This document shows, piece by piece, positions 9,018-17,915 of a stretch of DNA of 64,000 bases. The stretch spans positions 13,502 to 77,501 of the forward strand of contig JAXHVL010000026.1 of NCBI GenBank assembly GCA_034189225.1, given 5' to 3'. Below the pieces are notes generated by a model. It was not told the DNA's origin and did not search any database. It saw nothing but the letters and a program-made list of their open reading frames with translations. Each line of letters begins with the position of its first letter. Within the stretch, counting starts at the first letter, position 1. The stretch comes from JAXHTY01 sp034189225. GTDB taxonomy: Bacteria; Desulfobacterota; Desulfobacteria; Desulfobacterales; Desulfosudaceae. Both the position numbers and the translations under genes were made by a program.

Positions 9018-10295
9018 ATGCCAAAATTTATTAGAAATATCATTCAAGGTGCTGTCAGTGTTCATGCGAATATGTTTTTGCCCAAAAATATTCAAAGACG
9101 TATCAGTGAAAAAAAATTCGTTGAAACCGTAAAAAATGCTGTTTCAGATGTGCCTTTCTACCGGCAAAGATTCGCTGAAGCCGGTATCAGCGCAGGGGAT
9201 ATCCATTCATTGAATGATATTCAAAAACTCCCCTTTTTATCAAAAGAGGATGTCAGGAATAATTTTCCGGAGAACATTGTCTCGAAAAAATTCAACATTA
9301 ATGAGTGTTATTACTCTGCCACAACAGGATCAACAGGTCGGTCACTGCCTATTATTTTTTCAGCAAAAACCTTTGCCTACTATCTGACGACAAGCCTCAG
9401 GGTGTATACACTTGTGGGCTACAGGCCCTGGCATAAGATTGCCTATATAAAATATACAAAGGTTGAAACACCGGATCTGGGACCTTTTTTCAAAACAATT
9501 CATATTCCGTCAATAGAGAGAATCGAAGAGCAGATAAAGAAATTGAAAAACAGCAGGGCAAATATACTCACCGGTTATGCCTCAATTATATTAGAGCTCG
9601 CTAAAAATGTTCTGACGGAAGATTTGAGAGAGATTAACCTGAAGTTTATTTCGGTCAACTCTGAAATGTCCACAAAAAGCCAGCGTGACTATATTTCTAA
9701 TGTTTTTAATTGTCCTGTCTATGATGAATATTCGACTGAAGAGACCTGGATGATTGCATCCCAGTGCAGAGCCGGCAGTTATCACATCTTTTCGGACAAT
9801 GTATGGATTGAGTTTCTTGATAAAGATGGCAGAAATGTTAAACCCGGTGAGACTGGTGAGATCATTATAACAACCCTTAACAGTCCTGCAATGCCCTTAA
9901 TCAGATATAAGATAGGTGATCTCGGCGTGCCCGGCAAGGCGAACTGTTCCTGTGGATGTGGTTTTCAGGTGCTGGAATCCTTTGAAGGCAGAGCAGACGA
10001 TTCTTTTGTTCTCCCGGACGGGTCATTTGTTTCATCTTTGAAGCTTCTGAATACTTTCACCATGTATATTAAAAAGTATTTACATCTGATTGAGGAATTC
10101 AGAATTGTTCAGAGAACACCAGAGCAGGTAGAGATTGAGCTTGTCAGGGGCCGGGATTATTCAGATGTGCATGTTCAGGAACTTACCGCCAGCCTGAGTC
10201 GTATACTTGGTGATTCCGTGGAAATTATTATTCGTAATGTTGATGAAATCACATTTGAGGGAATTAAAAGAAAGGCGATTGAGTCATTAGTTTAA
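9018..10295 (+). CDS. CapK/PaaK-type adenylate-forming enzyme
   Basis: This 425-residue protein belongs to the phenylacetate-CoA ligase/CapK branch of the ANL superfamily. The phosphate-binding loop reads SATTGSTGRS (residues 100-109). YDEYSTEE (235-242) and RYKIGD (296-301) match the conserved A5- and A7-like motifs. Three closely spaced cysteines, CSCGCG (310-315), resemble the metal site present in some PaaK-like enzymes. Such enzymes activate a carboxylate as acyl-AMP and may pass it to CoA or another acceptor. I chose the ATG at 9018; a TTG six bases earlier is also open. Together with the GNAT and condensation-like proteins it suggests carboxylate activation followed by amide or ester formation. 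Confidence 0.82.
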   Translation: MPKFIRNIIQGAVSVHANMFLPKNIQRRISEKKFVETVKNAVSDVPFYRQRFAEAGISAGDIHSLNDIQKLPFLSKEDVRNNFPENIVSKKFNINECYYSATTGSTGRSLPIIFSAKTFAYYLTTSLRVYTLVGYRPWHKIAYIKYTKVETPDLGPFFKTIHIPSIERIEEQIKKLKNSRANILTGYASIILELAKNVLTEDLREINLKFISVNSEMSTKSQRDYISNVFNCPVYDEYSTEETWMIASQCRAGSYHIFSDNVWIEFLDKDGRNVKPGETGEIIITTLNSPAMPLIRYKIGDLGVPGKANCSCGCGFQVLESFEGRADDSFVLPDGSFVSSLKLLNTFTMYIKKYLHLIEEFRIVQRTPEQVEIELVRGRDYSDVHVQELTASLSRILGDSVEIIIRNVDEITFEGIKRKAIESLV

Positions 10296-10505
10296 AGCTG
10301 ATTATCATCGTCATTAGGCCGGTTCATTGAATTTACCGTATTGTTAACGACTTTTTCGACCTCTTTTGTATAAGCAAAAAGATAAAAGAGTAAAAAAACA
10401 AACCAATTAACTCAACAGTCCAAAGTTTAACAGCCTTATGCCGCAAGCGGCATTTTGTCATCATTGGACTTTTTGCTCTTTGATATAATTATTCGGTAAA
10501 TCACG

Positions 10506-11115
10506 CTATTCCTGTTTAAAGTTGACCTCGATTTTGAATCGATAGCTGTAGGCCCGGATGATATCGGCTGCCGGAAGCTTTAAATCGGAGCACATCAGAA
10601 TAAAGCGATCCAGATCAGATCAAGGCATAAAACAGAGACGGTTTTGCTTTGCCCATAAACCTCAAGACGCATCTGCTCAAACAATTCGGTTTCGAATAGA
10701 TCCATAAACTTTCGTTTGGTCCCGTATTTCCGGGGCCGGACGCGTTTTCCGGCGCTTGGCGGCTCCGCGCCCGCCTACCACCGCGCTGGCTTACCCTGTA
10801 GCTTTCGGATCTATTCTACCCCTTCATGCAGCTCTGCACAAAGGGGGATACAAAAGATTTCTTTTTACCCAGCCAGCCACAAGCCCGATAGCCCCATAAT
10901 GATGACCGTAAATATACGGAGCTTTACCGGAGTTATCTGATTCCTGGTGTAAAATGACGGCTTCAGTTGGAGTCACCGCTCAAAGGCGCTCACGCCACAA
11001 TGGTCGAGCCGGACCATAAAACCGAAAATAACGCGACGACGAACCAGTTAAATGCCGCCGTTCGGGCAAAGCAGCTGCGAAAAGTCGATAATATATGGCT
11101 AATGGTCTCTATCAT
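10506..11115 (-). pseudogene. DDE transposase remnant, frameshifted and internally deleted
   Basis: The minus strand carries broken pieces of one transposase. It starts with an ATG at 11115 (MIETISHILSTFRSCFARTAAF), followed after frame changes by FMVRLDHCGVSAFE, then GKAPYIYGHHYGAIGLVAG, then KRKFMDLFETELFEQMRLEVYG. It ends with DIIRAYSYRFKIEVNFKQ and a stop at 10506. The last piece matches the conserved Y-x3-F/W-x-IE region near the catalytic Glu of DDE transposases. Only about 200 codons of an expected 400 or more remain, so it cannot be active. The ATG overlaps the stop of the small upstream gene by ATGA, showing the original two-gene layout. The IS family is not certain. Confidence 0.75.
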
Positions 11116-11449
11116 GATATCAATCCTGTTTCCTTGGAGGGCGTTTCTTTTACCGCAAATGTGTTGGGCACGGTTTTAATAAACGTTTTGCCGGCTTTAA
11201 TCTTTTTCAGGATAGCGGAGACCACCGAATCCCGTTCAAGTGTAACCTGGAACTGGGTTTCTGCCAGGTCGATAATTTCAGATACATGCAAGGGGCGGCC
11301 GGCGGTGCGTAGTATGTGTCTGATGATTTCGATATTTGACGTACATTTATTGGGTTTCGCTTTAGCCCGCCCCTGAAGCCGGTCAATGATTTAGAGTTTG
11401 CTTCTGCAACCTCTTTTTGATACTGCAAATAATCGTCAAATAGGTCCAT
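11112..11449 (-). pseudogene. IS accessory small protein, single frameshift
   Basis: A small minus-strand gene starts at ATG 11449 behind a GGAGG site (MDLFDDYLQYQKEVAEANSK). One missing base near 11392 shifts the frame. The continuation, through IEIIRHILRTAGRPLHVSEIIDLAE and SAILKKIKAGKTFIKTVPNTFAV, runs to a stop at 11112. The second part looks like a winged helix. It immediately precedes the decayed transposase and overlaps its start, so both belong to one dead insertion sequence. This remnant separates the CapK-like gene from the second condensation-like gene. Confidence 0.65.
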
Positions 11450-11556
11450 TCGTACCCTCCTTTTCGATTGTTGTTGAATTAGAGGATACACGACTCAAGG
11501 ATGTATATCTGAAGCGTAAGCTGATAAAGAAAAATATCAAAAGCGGAGGTCAATCA

Positions 11557-12765
11557 ATGAATAAAAGATATAGCCGTCAGGTGTCTGATTCAGAGCGTTT
11601 GTGGATACTTATGGATGAATTATGTCCTCCCTATGCAAACCAGATGGTCCTGGAAGGCAAGGGGCAATTTGATATCATAAAATGGGAAAAGGCAGTGCGT
11701 GAAGCCTCAATGGCAAATCCCGGAAGTCGTTTGAAGCATAAAGGTGTGTTAAAGTACAGCAAATGGGTTGATTCGGGGAAAACACCCATGCTGCGTGTCG
11801 TCGACGGTGGTGACTGGGACGGTTTAAGTCCTGAAAATGCACCATTTCTAAAAAATAAATTATCATTGAAAACAGGCTCATCATGTGAAGTGGTCCTGGT
11901 TAAAGGGAAAAAACATGATTCGGTTATTTTTCGAACCAGCCATGCTGTCATGGATGGTTCTGGCACACAGATATGGGCAAAGGACATTTTCAGGATTCTC
12001 AGAGGTGAGGAGCCGATAGGCTCTGATTGTACCATGACAGATGCCGATCTGGCGAAAACGTTTCAGGACAGGTACAGAACCCCACTACCCGATGAACATA
12101 TTGCACCAACCGGTAAGGCGACGAGAACCCGGCGCGGTGTTACATGGCGAAGAATAAAACTCAAGGGACATTATTCAAAAATACTTCCGAGGGTGATACT
12201 GATTACGGCAAAGGAAGCGTGGAAGTACAGCGACGGAATTGTAAGGTTTTGTATCCCGGTTGACCTAAGACATCGAAAAGAGGGACTCAGATCAACCGGC
12301 AACCTCTCTATCGGCATTTATATTGAAGTGACAGAAGATTCAACGGTTGAGTCAATTTCAACTGATATTAAAAATCAGCTTGAAAATAAAAATGACGGGG
12401 TTTTAACCAATGGACAGATAATGTTTGAATACCTGCCTCTATGGCTGTTGAAATATAAGGCGGGTCAGATTGTTAAAAAACAGCAGAAATCCGGTTTATA
12501 CAGCCTTTCAGGAATCATTTCCAATCTTGGCTTAATTAATCCGTCAGAGTTTACCTATGCCGGGTTTAAACCCGAAACCTGTTTTTTTATTCCTCCCGGA
12601 ATAGAAGCACTTCCTTATTTTGCAACAATTTCGGGCATGGGGGGGAATCTGGAGATACTGGTGACACTACCTGAGGCTTTTGCAGAGACAATCAGGTTTG
12701 ACAATATAATGGATTCATTAGAACAGGCATTTAAAAAGAGACCCGGCAAATTTTCTCAAAATTAA
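11557..12765 (+). CDS. Stand-alone condensation-fold acyltransferase, paralog 2
   Basis: This 402-residue paralog of the 5.8-kb gene is collinear with it from the first residue (MNKRYSRQVSDSERL versus MKKKYSRQLSSSERI). Its catalytic motif is SHAVMDGSG. The second, catalytic His129 and Asp133-Gly134 are kept, but the first His of HHxxxDG is Ser128. Segment CIPVDLRHRKEGLRSTGNLS matches its paralog. I chose the ATG at 11557, where both proteins align and where GGAGG lies nine bases upstream, although the frame stays open to 11398. The two copies probably act on different donors or acceptors, or form a pair. A run of nine C follows the stop at 12771-12779. Confidence 0.75.
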   Translation: MNKRYSRQVSDSERLWILMDELCPPYANQMVLEGKGQFDIIKWEKAVREASMANPGSRLKHKGVLKYSKWVDSGKTPMLRVVDGGDWDGLSPENAPFLKNKLSLKTGSSCEVVLVKGKKHDSVIFRTSHAVMDGSGTQIWAKDIFRILRGEEPIGSDCTMTDADLAKTFQDRYRTPLPDEHIAPTGKATRTRRGVTWRRIKLKGHYSKILPRVILITAKEAWKYSDGIVRFCIPVDLRHRKEGLRSTGNLSIGIYIEVTEDSTVESISTDIKNQLENKNDGVLTNGQIMFEYLPLWLLKYKAGQIVKKQQKSGLYSLSGIISNLGLINPSEFTYAGFKPETCFFIPPGIEALPYFATISGMGGNLEILVTLPEAFAETIRFDNIMDSLEQAFKKRPGKFSQN

Positions 12766-12948
12766 AGGTGCCCCCCCCCAATGTTGCAAAAGTTTTCCAT
12801 ATATTACATAACATCACTTAAAATGCTGCCTATAACGTTAATTGATTAAAAGATACCTAATTGAAATTATATATAATTATCCTTCTTTGCTATATTTTTT
12901 ATGCAATGTTGGGGTTGATTTTTAAAAAACAAAAAAGGGGAAATAGAG

Positions 12949-14352
12949 ATGAACAATTCAAATTTTAAGCTGTATCTTAATCTGGCGTTGGTGTCGGTTA
13001 CTGCGGTGTTGGTGGTTGCAGTTTCCGCATCATTTGCATGTGACATTGCTGTTGTTTCCGGAAAAGTGACAACAAACGGAAGGCCATTGATCTGGAAAAA
13101 CAGAGACAACTCAGTGGACTGGCATCAGCAGATGAGATATTTTGAAGCTGAGACACCCGAAGCCGGTGGATATATGATGGTTTACAATTATGATGAAATT
13201 GCAAGAATGAATAACGGAGATAAGATTAATCCGTCCGGCGGATTAAATGCAGCCGGATTTGCCAATGCATGTACTTCTGTTTATGAGGATTTTAACCCGA
13301 TCCACGAAGCATTTAACATCAATACGGATCTGATCCGAGAATCGCTTCAAAAATGTGTCACTGTAGAAGATTTTGAAAGTCTGTTGATGAACTGGCGTGA
13401 TTTACATCCCGGCAAAGTTATCAGCGGTAATTTTGTTGTGATCGATGCCTCCGGTGGTGCGTCATTATTTGAGTGTTATACCGGAAACAATCTGTTGCTG
13501 GACATTAAATTCACAAAGTTTGATGCCAATAACGGTGAGGTTAAAGAATATGTAAATGGAGAATACGTTGTTCTTGAAGAGGCTGTTGACGATTTTATCG
13601 GATTTTATAATAGAGCGAATAATCACACTAATCCGGATTATATTACAATCAATTTTGGTGAAGAGAGAAAAATCAGAGCGACAGATATTTTAAACGATCT
13701 CGCCACAGCTGATAATTTAAATTACAGAACCGTAATGCGTGAGGTCTCTAAAGATGTTACAGGCGATCAGGTATACAACCCAGGATCGTCGGATGAACGC
13801 TACAGTACGACATATTGTATCAGCCGGAATAATACACGGTTAGGCCTTGTTGTTGATGGGGTTGAAGCCGGTGAAAATCCAGCATTAAGTACATTCTGGT
13901 GTGCACTGGGAGAACCCTCTATTGCAGTTTATGCCCCCTATTTTGTAGCAGCAGAAGAGGTCTCATATTTATCCTATATTGACGGGATTGGTCTTGACGG
14001 AACTCTGTACGATTTTAACGCAACATCCATGATGACCCGCGCTTCAAACCGGCGTGAAGCATTTGATAAACTCATATATAAAGCAAATACCGGCAATGCA
14101 TTCTTCGGGATGGATTACAAATTAATGAACAAACTAGAACTCTACAAGGTTCAGGCATGGTCGTTTGTTCTTGAGGATGATGTTCTGGATAAAACAGAGG
14201 ATTACATCGACGATATGAGGGACTCCCCCGTGCTGATAACGCGGAGCAATCTGTCATTGTTTTCTAATTATTGTGTTGAATACATCTATAATAATTATCA
14301 AAAAGCCTCTTTTGATTTTTATCCATGGACGTTTATAAAGCCCTGGGAATAA
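12949..14352 (+). CDS. Exported Ntn-hydrolase (linear amide/penicillin-acylase-like)
   Basis: This 467-residue protein has a clear signal peptide: a Lys/Asn N-terminus, then a hydrophobic core from about residue 10 to 28, ending in SASFA. Cleavage after Ala30 would leave Cys31 as the first residue of the mature chain. The following sequence, CDIAVVSGKVTTNGRPLIWKNRDN, matches the start of Ntn-fold amidases and acyltransferases of the penicillin V acylase/C45 type, in which an N-terminal Cys is the nucleophile and an Arg/Asp pair assists. The cleavage site is a poor lipobox, so a soluble periplasmic or secreted enzyme is more likely than a lipoprotein. In context it could process or hydrolyse an amide made by the cluster. 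Confidence 0.75.
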   Translation: MNNSNFKLYLNLALVSVTAVLVVAVSASFACDIAVVSGKVTTNGRPLIWKNRDNSVDWHQQMRYFEAETPEAGGYMMVYNYDEIARMNNGDKINPSGGLNAAGFANACTSVYEDFNPIHEAFNINTDLIRESLQKCVTVEDFESLLMNWRDLHPGKVISGNFVVIDASGGASLFECYTGNNLLLDIKFTKFDANNGEVKEYVNGEYVVLEEAVDDFIGFYNRANNHTNPDYITINFGEERKIRATDILNDLATADNLNYRTVMREVSKDVTGDQVYNPGSSDERYSTTYCISRNNTRLGLVVDGVEAGENPALSTFWCALGEPSIAVYAPYFVAAEEVSYLSYIDGIGLDGTLYDFNATSMMTRASNRREAFDKLIYKANTGNAFFGMDYKLMNKLELYKVQAWSFVLEDDVLDKTEDYIDDMRDSPVLITRSNLSLFSNYCVEYIYNNYQKASFDFYPWTFIKPWE

Positions 14353-14474
14353 AACCCGGCGTTATAGCTTATAGCACATAAATTGATACCACTTTATTTA
14401 TTATAAGGTGAAGAATATATCAACTCATATGCGAATATCTATAAGTTGAATAGAATAAAGACTAAAAATAGTTA

Positions 14475-15524
14475 ATGGAATTCTTATCGATGGAAGTTAT
14501 TGATTCAAATATTTATAAAACGCTGATTCAGGAATCTGATTCTGACGGAGCCGAAATAACACAGGCAACCAAAAAGGGGCGTACTCGATCATGGTTTATT
14601 TTCCTGAAAAAAATCATGCCGTGGGCCGCTGCTGTTATACTTCTGTCCTACCTGTTTTATTACATTGATATTAAAGCCTTTTTAACTGCCCTTCTAAAAG
14701 CTGATCCTGGTGCTTACTTCTTCTGGCTGATTACTTTTGGAATAACAGCATTTGTTTTAGACGTTCAAAATCTCAGGTATCTGTTTTTAAAATTTAACTA
14801 TGATGTCCCATTAAGAAAATTATTTAATATAAGGGGCGTATCCTATCTGGCAATGATTGTAAATTACACCATTGGTATTGGAAGTATCTCATTATTTCTG
14901 AAACGTGATGCAGGCATCCCTCTTTTTCGCAGTGCCTCAATTTTGCTTGTATATAATTCAGCCACTCAGAATTGTCTTGCATTTCTTACAGCTGTTGGTT
15001 TCCTGTTTTATCAGGTTCCTTCAACGATTGCAGATTCAGTATTTATCATTTCCATAAGTATTTTCTCTGTTTCAATAGTGATTATCAGCGTACTGAAATA
15101 TTTAAATGGTAATGGAAAATTAGACAGGTTTACAGCACTTGAGATAGTGAAGGTGTTTTATGAGCTTCCATGGAAAAGTTATATTTTAATTACATTCTGG
15201 CGTTGTATTTATTACCTGAGCTTTCTGGTCTTTTTTTATTTTGCGGTTCGGGCATTCAACATGGATATTCCGATAGCAGCTATTGTGGTGTATGTACCAA
15301 TGATTCTTTTAATAATCAGCCTCCCTGTTGCCCCCTTTGGGCTGGGCACGTCGCAGGGGGCAATGATTCTTTTTTTTAAAGACTATGGCTCAGAATCGAC
15401 AATTTTTGCGTTCAGCATTGCATATTCAACATCTATAATCATTGTAAGAGGGTTGATCGGGCTTTTATTTTTGTCAAATATACCGGAATGGTTCCTGAAT
15501 ATTAAAACGACTAAAGGAGAATAA
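14475..15524 (+). CDS. YbhN/LPG_synthase_TM-type integral membrane protein
   Basis: This 349-residue protein has a 40-residue polar N-terminus followed by about seven to nine hydrophobic segments (for example AAAVILLSYLFYYIDI and YFFWLITFGITAFVL). Features typical of the lysylphosphatidylglycerol synthase TM/UPF0104 family are present, including LPVAPFGLGTSQGAMILFF near the C-terminus. In MprF this domain flips lipids across the membrane; stand-alone forms are often found in lipid and glycan clusters. The capA-like gene starts one base after its stop, so the two are probably co-translated. A role in moving a lipid product outward is inferred. Confidence 0.8.
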   Translation: MEFLSMEVIDSNIYKTLIQESDSDGAEITQATKKGRTRSWFIFLKKIMPWAAAVILLSYLFYYIDIKAFLTALLKADPGAYFFWLITFGITAFVLDVQNLRYLFLKFNYDVPLRKLFNIRGVSYLAMIVNYTIGIGSISLFLKRDAGIPLFRSASILLVYNSATQNCLAFLTAVGFLFYQVPSTIADSVFIISISIFSVSIVIISVLKYLNGNGKLDRFTALEIVKVFYELPWKSYILITFWRCIYYLSFLVFFYFAVRAFNMDIPIAAIVVYVPMILLIISLPVAPFGLGTSQGAMILFFKDYGSESTIFAFSIAYSTSIIIVRGLIGLLFLSNIPEWFLNIKTTKGE

Positions 15525-15525
15525 A

Positions 15526-16656
15526 ATGAAAAAGTTAATATCTGTTGTTCTGGTTTTGATGCTCACCTTATCCACGGCATTTTCAATGGGGCATAAACCA
15601 TCCCCCCCCGTCGTTGCAGATGATGATTTCGTCAATGATGACAGCATACCCGGCGAAGCAATTCTGGTTTTCGGTGGTGATGTCATGCTGGATAGAAATG
15701 TTGAAAAAGCGGTAGAGAGGTATGGTGACGGGGATTATACCTACCCCTTTCATAAGATAGCCGATTATCTGGAAAGTGCTGACCTCCTTTTTGCAAACCT
15801 TGAAAGTCAGATATCAAACAAGGGTATGATAAATATGTTTAAATCTGCCCCGTGGTTCAGGGCTGATCCGGATGCTGCGAAAGGACTCAGGGATGTCGGA
15901 TTTGATATTGTCTCTATGGCAAACAACCATGTGTTTGATTATGGGTCGGTAGGGATGAAGGACTGTTTTAAACAGCTTGATTCTGTTGGCATTAAATATT
16001 GCGGTGCCGGTTTAACCCATGAAGATGCTTATGGCCCGGTAATTATGGACGTAAATGATATTAAGATTGCATTTCTTGCCTATACAAATCACGGGTCGCC
16101 ATTATGGCAGGCAACTGCTGAGCGCTCATTGTTGAGTGAACTTCTGGAAGCCCAGGCCATTATAGGGGATGATAATAATCTTTTTCCGGAAATGGAAAAT
16201 GTTTTTGAGCAAATGATTGCCGACGATTTTACTAATGAGCTCTTTACAACCACCCCCACGTCCGGTGTTGCCTGGCTGTATATTACACAACTTGAGGCAG
16301 GCATTGCAAAAGCCCGGGAAGCAGCTGATATCGTCGTTGTCTCTTTTCATTTTGGAATGGACTACGACATGGTACCAAGCAGCGCCCAGGACCGATATGC
16401 ACACCTGGCAATAGACAGAAGAGCCGATCTTGTTATCGGCCACAGCCCCCATGTGCAGCAGCCTGTTGTTAAATATAACGACGGTTATATAGCCTATTCC
16501 CTTGGCAATTTTGTTTTTGATCAGCGATCGGACTATCACCCTGACAGCACAAGAAGCATTCTTCTTGAAGTCGCCGTTAAAGATCGAAAAATTTCTGAGG
16601 TTAAAACAAAAAATATTAAAATAAATGAAGGGACATGGACCACTGAGTTTGAATAA
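15526..16656 (+). CDS. CapA/PgsA-type exported metallophosphatase-fold protein
   Basis: This 376-residue protein has a signal peptide (MKKLISVVLVLMLTLSTAFS) and the PGA_cap/CapA fold related to calcineurin-type phosphoesterases. Conserved blocks are FGGDVMLDR (residues 49-57), FANLES (89-94), SMANNHVFDYG (130-140), SFHFGMDYD and IGHSPHVQQP, then YSLGNFVFDQ. The family is required for poly-gamma-glutamate capsule production, although its reaction is poorly defined. No lipobox Cys is present. A run of eight C at 15602-15609 lies in the codons just after the signal peptide and would cause a frameshift if it slipped. The gene follows the membrane-protein gene directly and precedes the DegT gene by 13 bp. 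Confidence 0.87.
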   Translation: MKKLISVVLVLMLTLSTAFSMGHKPSPPVVADDDFVNDDSIPGEAILVFGGDVMLDRNVEKAVERYGDGDYTYPFHKIADYLESADLLFANLESQISNKGMINMFKSAPWFRADPDAAKGLRDVGFDIVSMANNHVFDYGSVGMKDCFKQLDSVGIKYCGAGLTHEDAYGPVIMDVNDIKIAFLAYTNHGSPLWQATAERSLLSELLEAQAIIGDDNNLFPEMENVFEQMIADDFTNELFTTTPTSGVAWLYITQLEAGIAKAREAADIVVVSFHFGMDYDMVPSSAQDRYAHLAIDRRADLVIGHSPHVQQPVVKYNDGYIAYSLGNFVFDQRSDYHPDSTRSILLEVAVKDRKISEVKTKNIKINEGTWTTEFE

Positions 16657-16669
16657 GGGAAAGAACTGT

Positions 16670-17692
16670 ATGGAAACGAATCGCCGGCTGGAAAAAAAAC
16701 TGTCAGAACTGATGCCTTTAAACCATTTTCTGGCAACAGGGTTTTCAAGAAACAGTCTCTTTCTGCTGATTAAAGCATACGGCTGGGGAAAAGGGGATGA
16801 GATGATTGTTCCGGCATTTACCTGCCCGGTTATTCCGAAAACAATAGAGTTGTCAGGCATGGTCCCCGTGCCTGTTGACTCGGAAGCGGATGGGCTTAAT
16901 ATTGATTCGGACCAGTTCGTCTCTTCAATTACAGAGAATACCCGTGCCGTTTATGTGGTTCATACATATGGAACGCCGGCTAACATTGACAGGATTGTTG
17001 CTGTTGCCAGGGGGAAAGGGCTTATTGTTATTGAGGATCTAGCCCATGCCCTGTTTTCAAGCTACAACGGAAAACAGCTCGGCACATTTGGCGATTTTGC
17101 AATTTTAAGTTTTACAAAAAAAATTATTAATTTTGAGGGCGGTGCCATTGGGACAGATAATACATATATTTACAGAAAAATGTCCGCACTTGCTGAAAAG
17201 TACAATGCACCTGCAAAGGTATCACAGGCTGATTTGGTCGATAAATATGTCCGGAGTCTTGGGGCATGGTGGGAATCGACTTTTTCATTACCGGCGTTAC
17301 TATTAATGAAGTTTAATGATTTTTTAAATGAGCTGATTTATAAGGGCGAATATGGAATCAGGGTTGACGATTCAAAGTTTATATCAGATCCTTTAAGCAG
17401 CAAAATTACATTGTCTCAGCTGGATATGATGAAGGCAGGAAAAAAAACGGCTAACTTTAGTCGTTATAAAGAAAAATTCAAGAATTACCTGGTGATAATT
17501 GATGTTGACGGGGAAGGCGATAATACGTTGCCCGATTATTATACGGGTATCCCTCTTAAAAAGAGAGGGTTTTTTAAGCTTTTATCTTTTCGAACATGGC
17601 ATAATATTAACCCCATAGGAAAATACCCAAGAGCCGATTATCTTTACGCAAATTATAGAATTTTTACGAAAATCATAATGTGGTTTAAATAA
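16670..17692 (+). CDS. DegT/DnrJ/EryC1/StrS-type PLP aminotransferase
   Basis: This 340-residue protein is a type I-fold PLP enzyme of the sugar aminotransferase family. Visible features are PAFTCPVIPKTIELSGMVPVPVD, the cofactor Asp in VIEDLAHAL (Asp123), and FTKKIINFEGGAIG, in which Lys150 fits the Schiff-base lysine. It is about 30 residues shorter than usual, mainly toward the C-terminus. I chose the ATG at 16670 because AAGGGAAAG lies just upstream and an earlier in-frame ATG falls inside the capA-like gene. It probably adds an amino group to a sugar or related keto substrate used by the cluster. It is the last plus-strand gene of the group; a weak hairpin without a U-tract follows at 17709-17727. 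Confidence 0.83.
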   Translation: METNRRLEKKLSELMPLNHFLATGFSRNSLFLLIKAYGWGKGDEMIVPAFTCPVIPKTIELSGMVPVPVDSEADGLNIDSDQFVSSITENTRAVYVVHTYGTPANIDRIVAVARGKGLIVIEDLAHALFSSYNGKQLGTFGDFAILSFTKKIINFEGGAIGTDNTYIYRKMSALAEKYNAPAKVSQADLVDKYVRSLGAWWESTFSLPALLLMKFNDFLNELIYKGEYGIRVDDSKFISDPLSSKITLSQLDMMKAGKKTANFSRYKEKFKNYLVIIDVDGEGDNTLPDYYTGIPLKKRGFFKLLSFRTWHNINPIGKYPRADYLYANYRIFTKIIMWFK

Positions 17693-17915
17693 AAACTTCC
17701 TCCGGCGCCCAGCTTTTAAACAGCTGGACAAATGGGATGCGATTTGTGCGAGCAATCAATCGGCTATTTACAATCTTGAAAGTTGGATAAAGCATACACT
17801 ATTGGGTGTCCACCGCCAAAATTGCAAAAACCAGACATAATCAGCTACAGAATCAGCTATTATAATGATTCATATACTTTATATATTGATAAGTGACTGA
17901 TTTAAAAACGAATAA

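Noticed and set aside
10438..10456. ATGCCG-CAAG-CGGCAT hairpin as a terminator after the CapK-like gene
   Set aside because: The stem is followed by only three or four T and lies 140 bp past the stop next to the dead insertion sequence; too weak to call.
11398..11556. N-terminal extension of the second condensation-like protein
   Set aside because: The paralog aligns from the ATG at 11557, which has its own GGAGG; the extension overlaps the remnant of the small IS gene.
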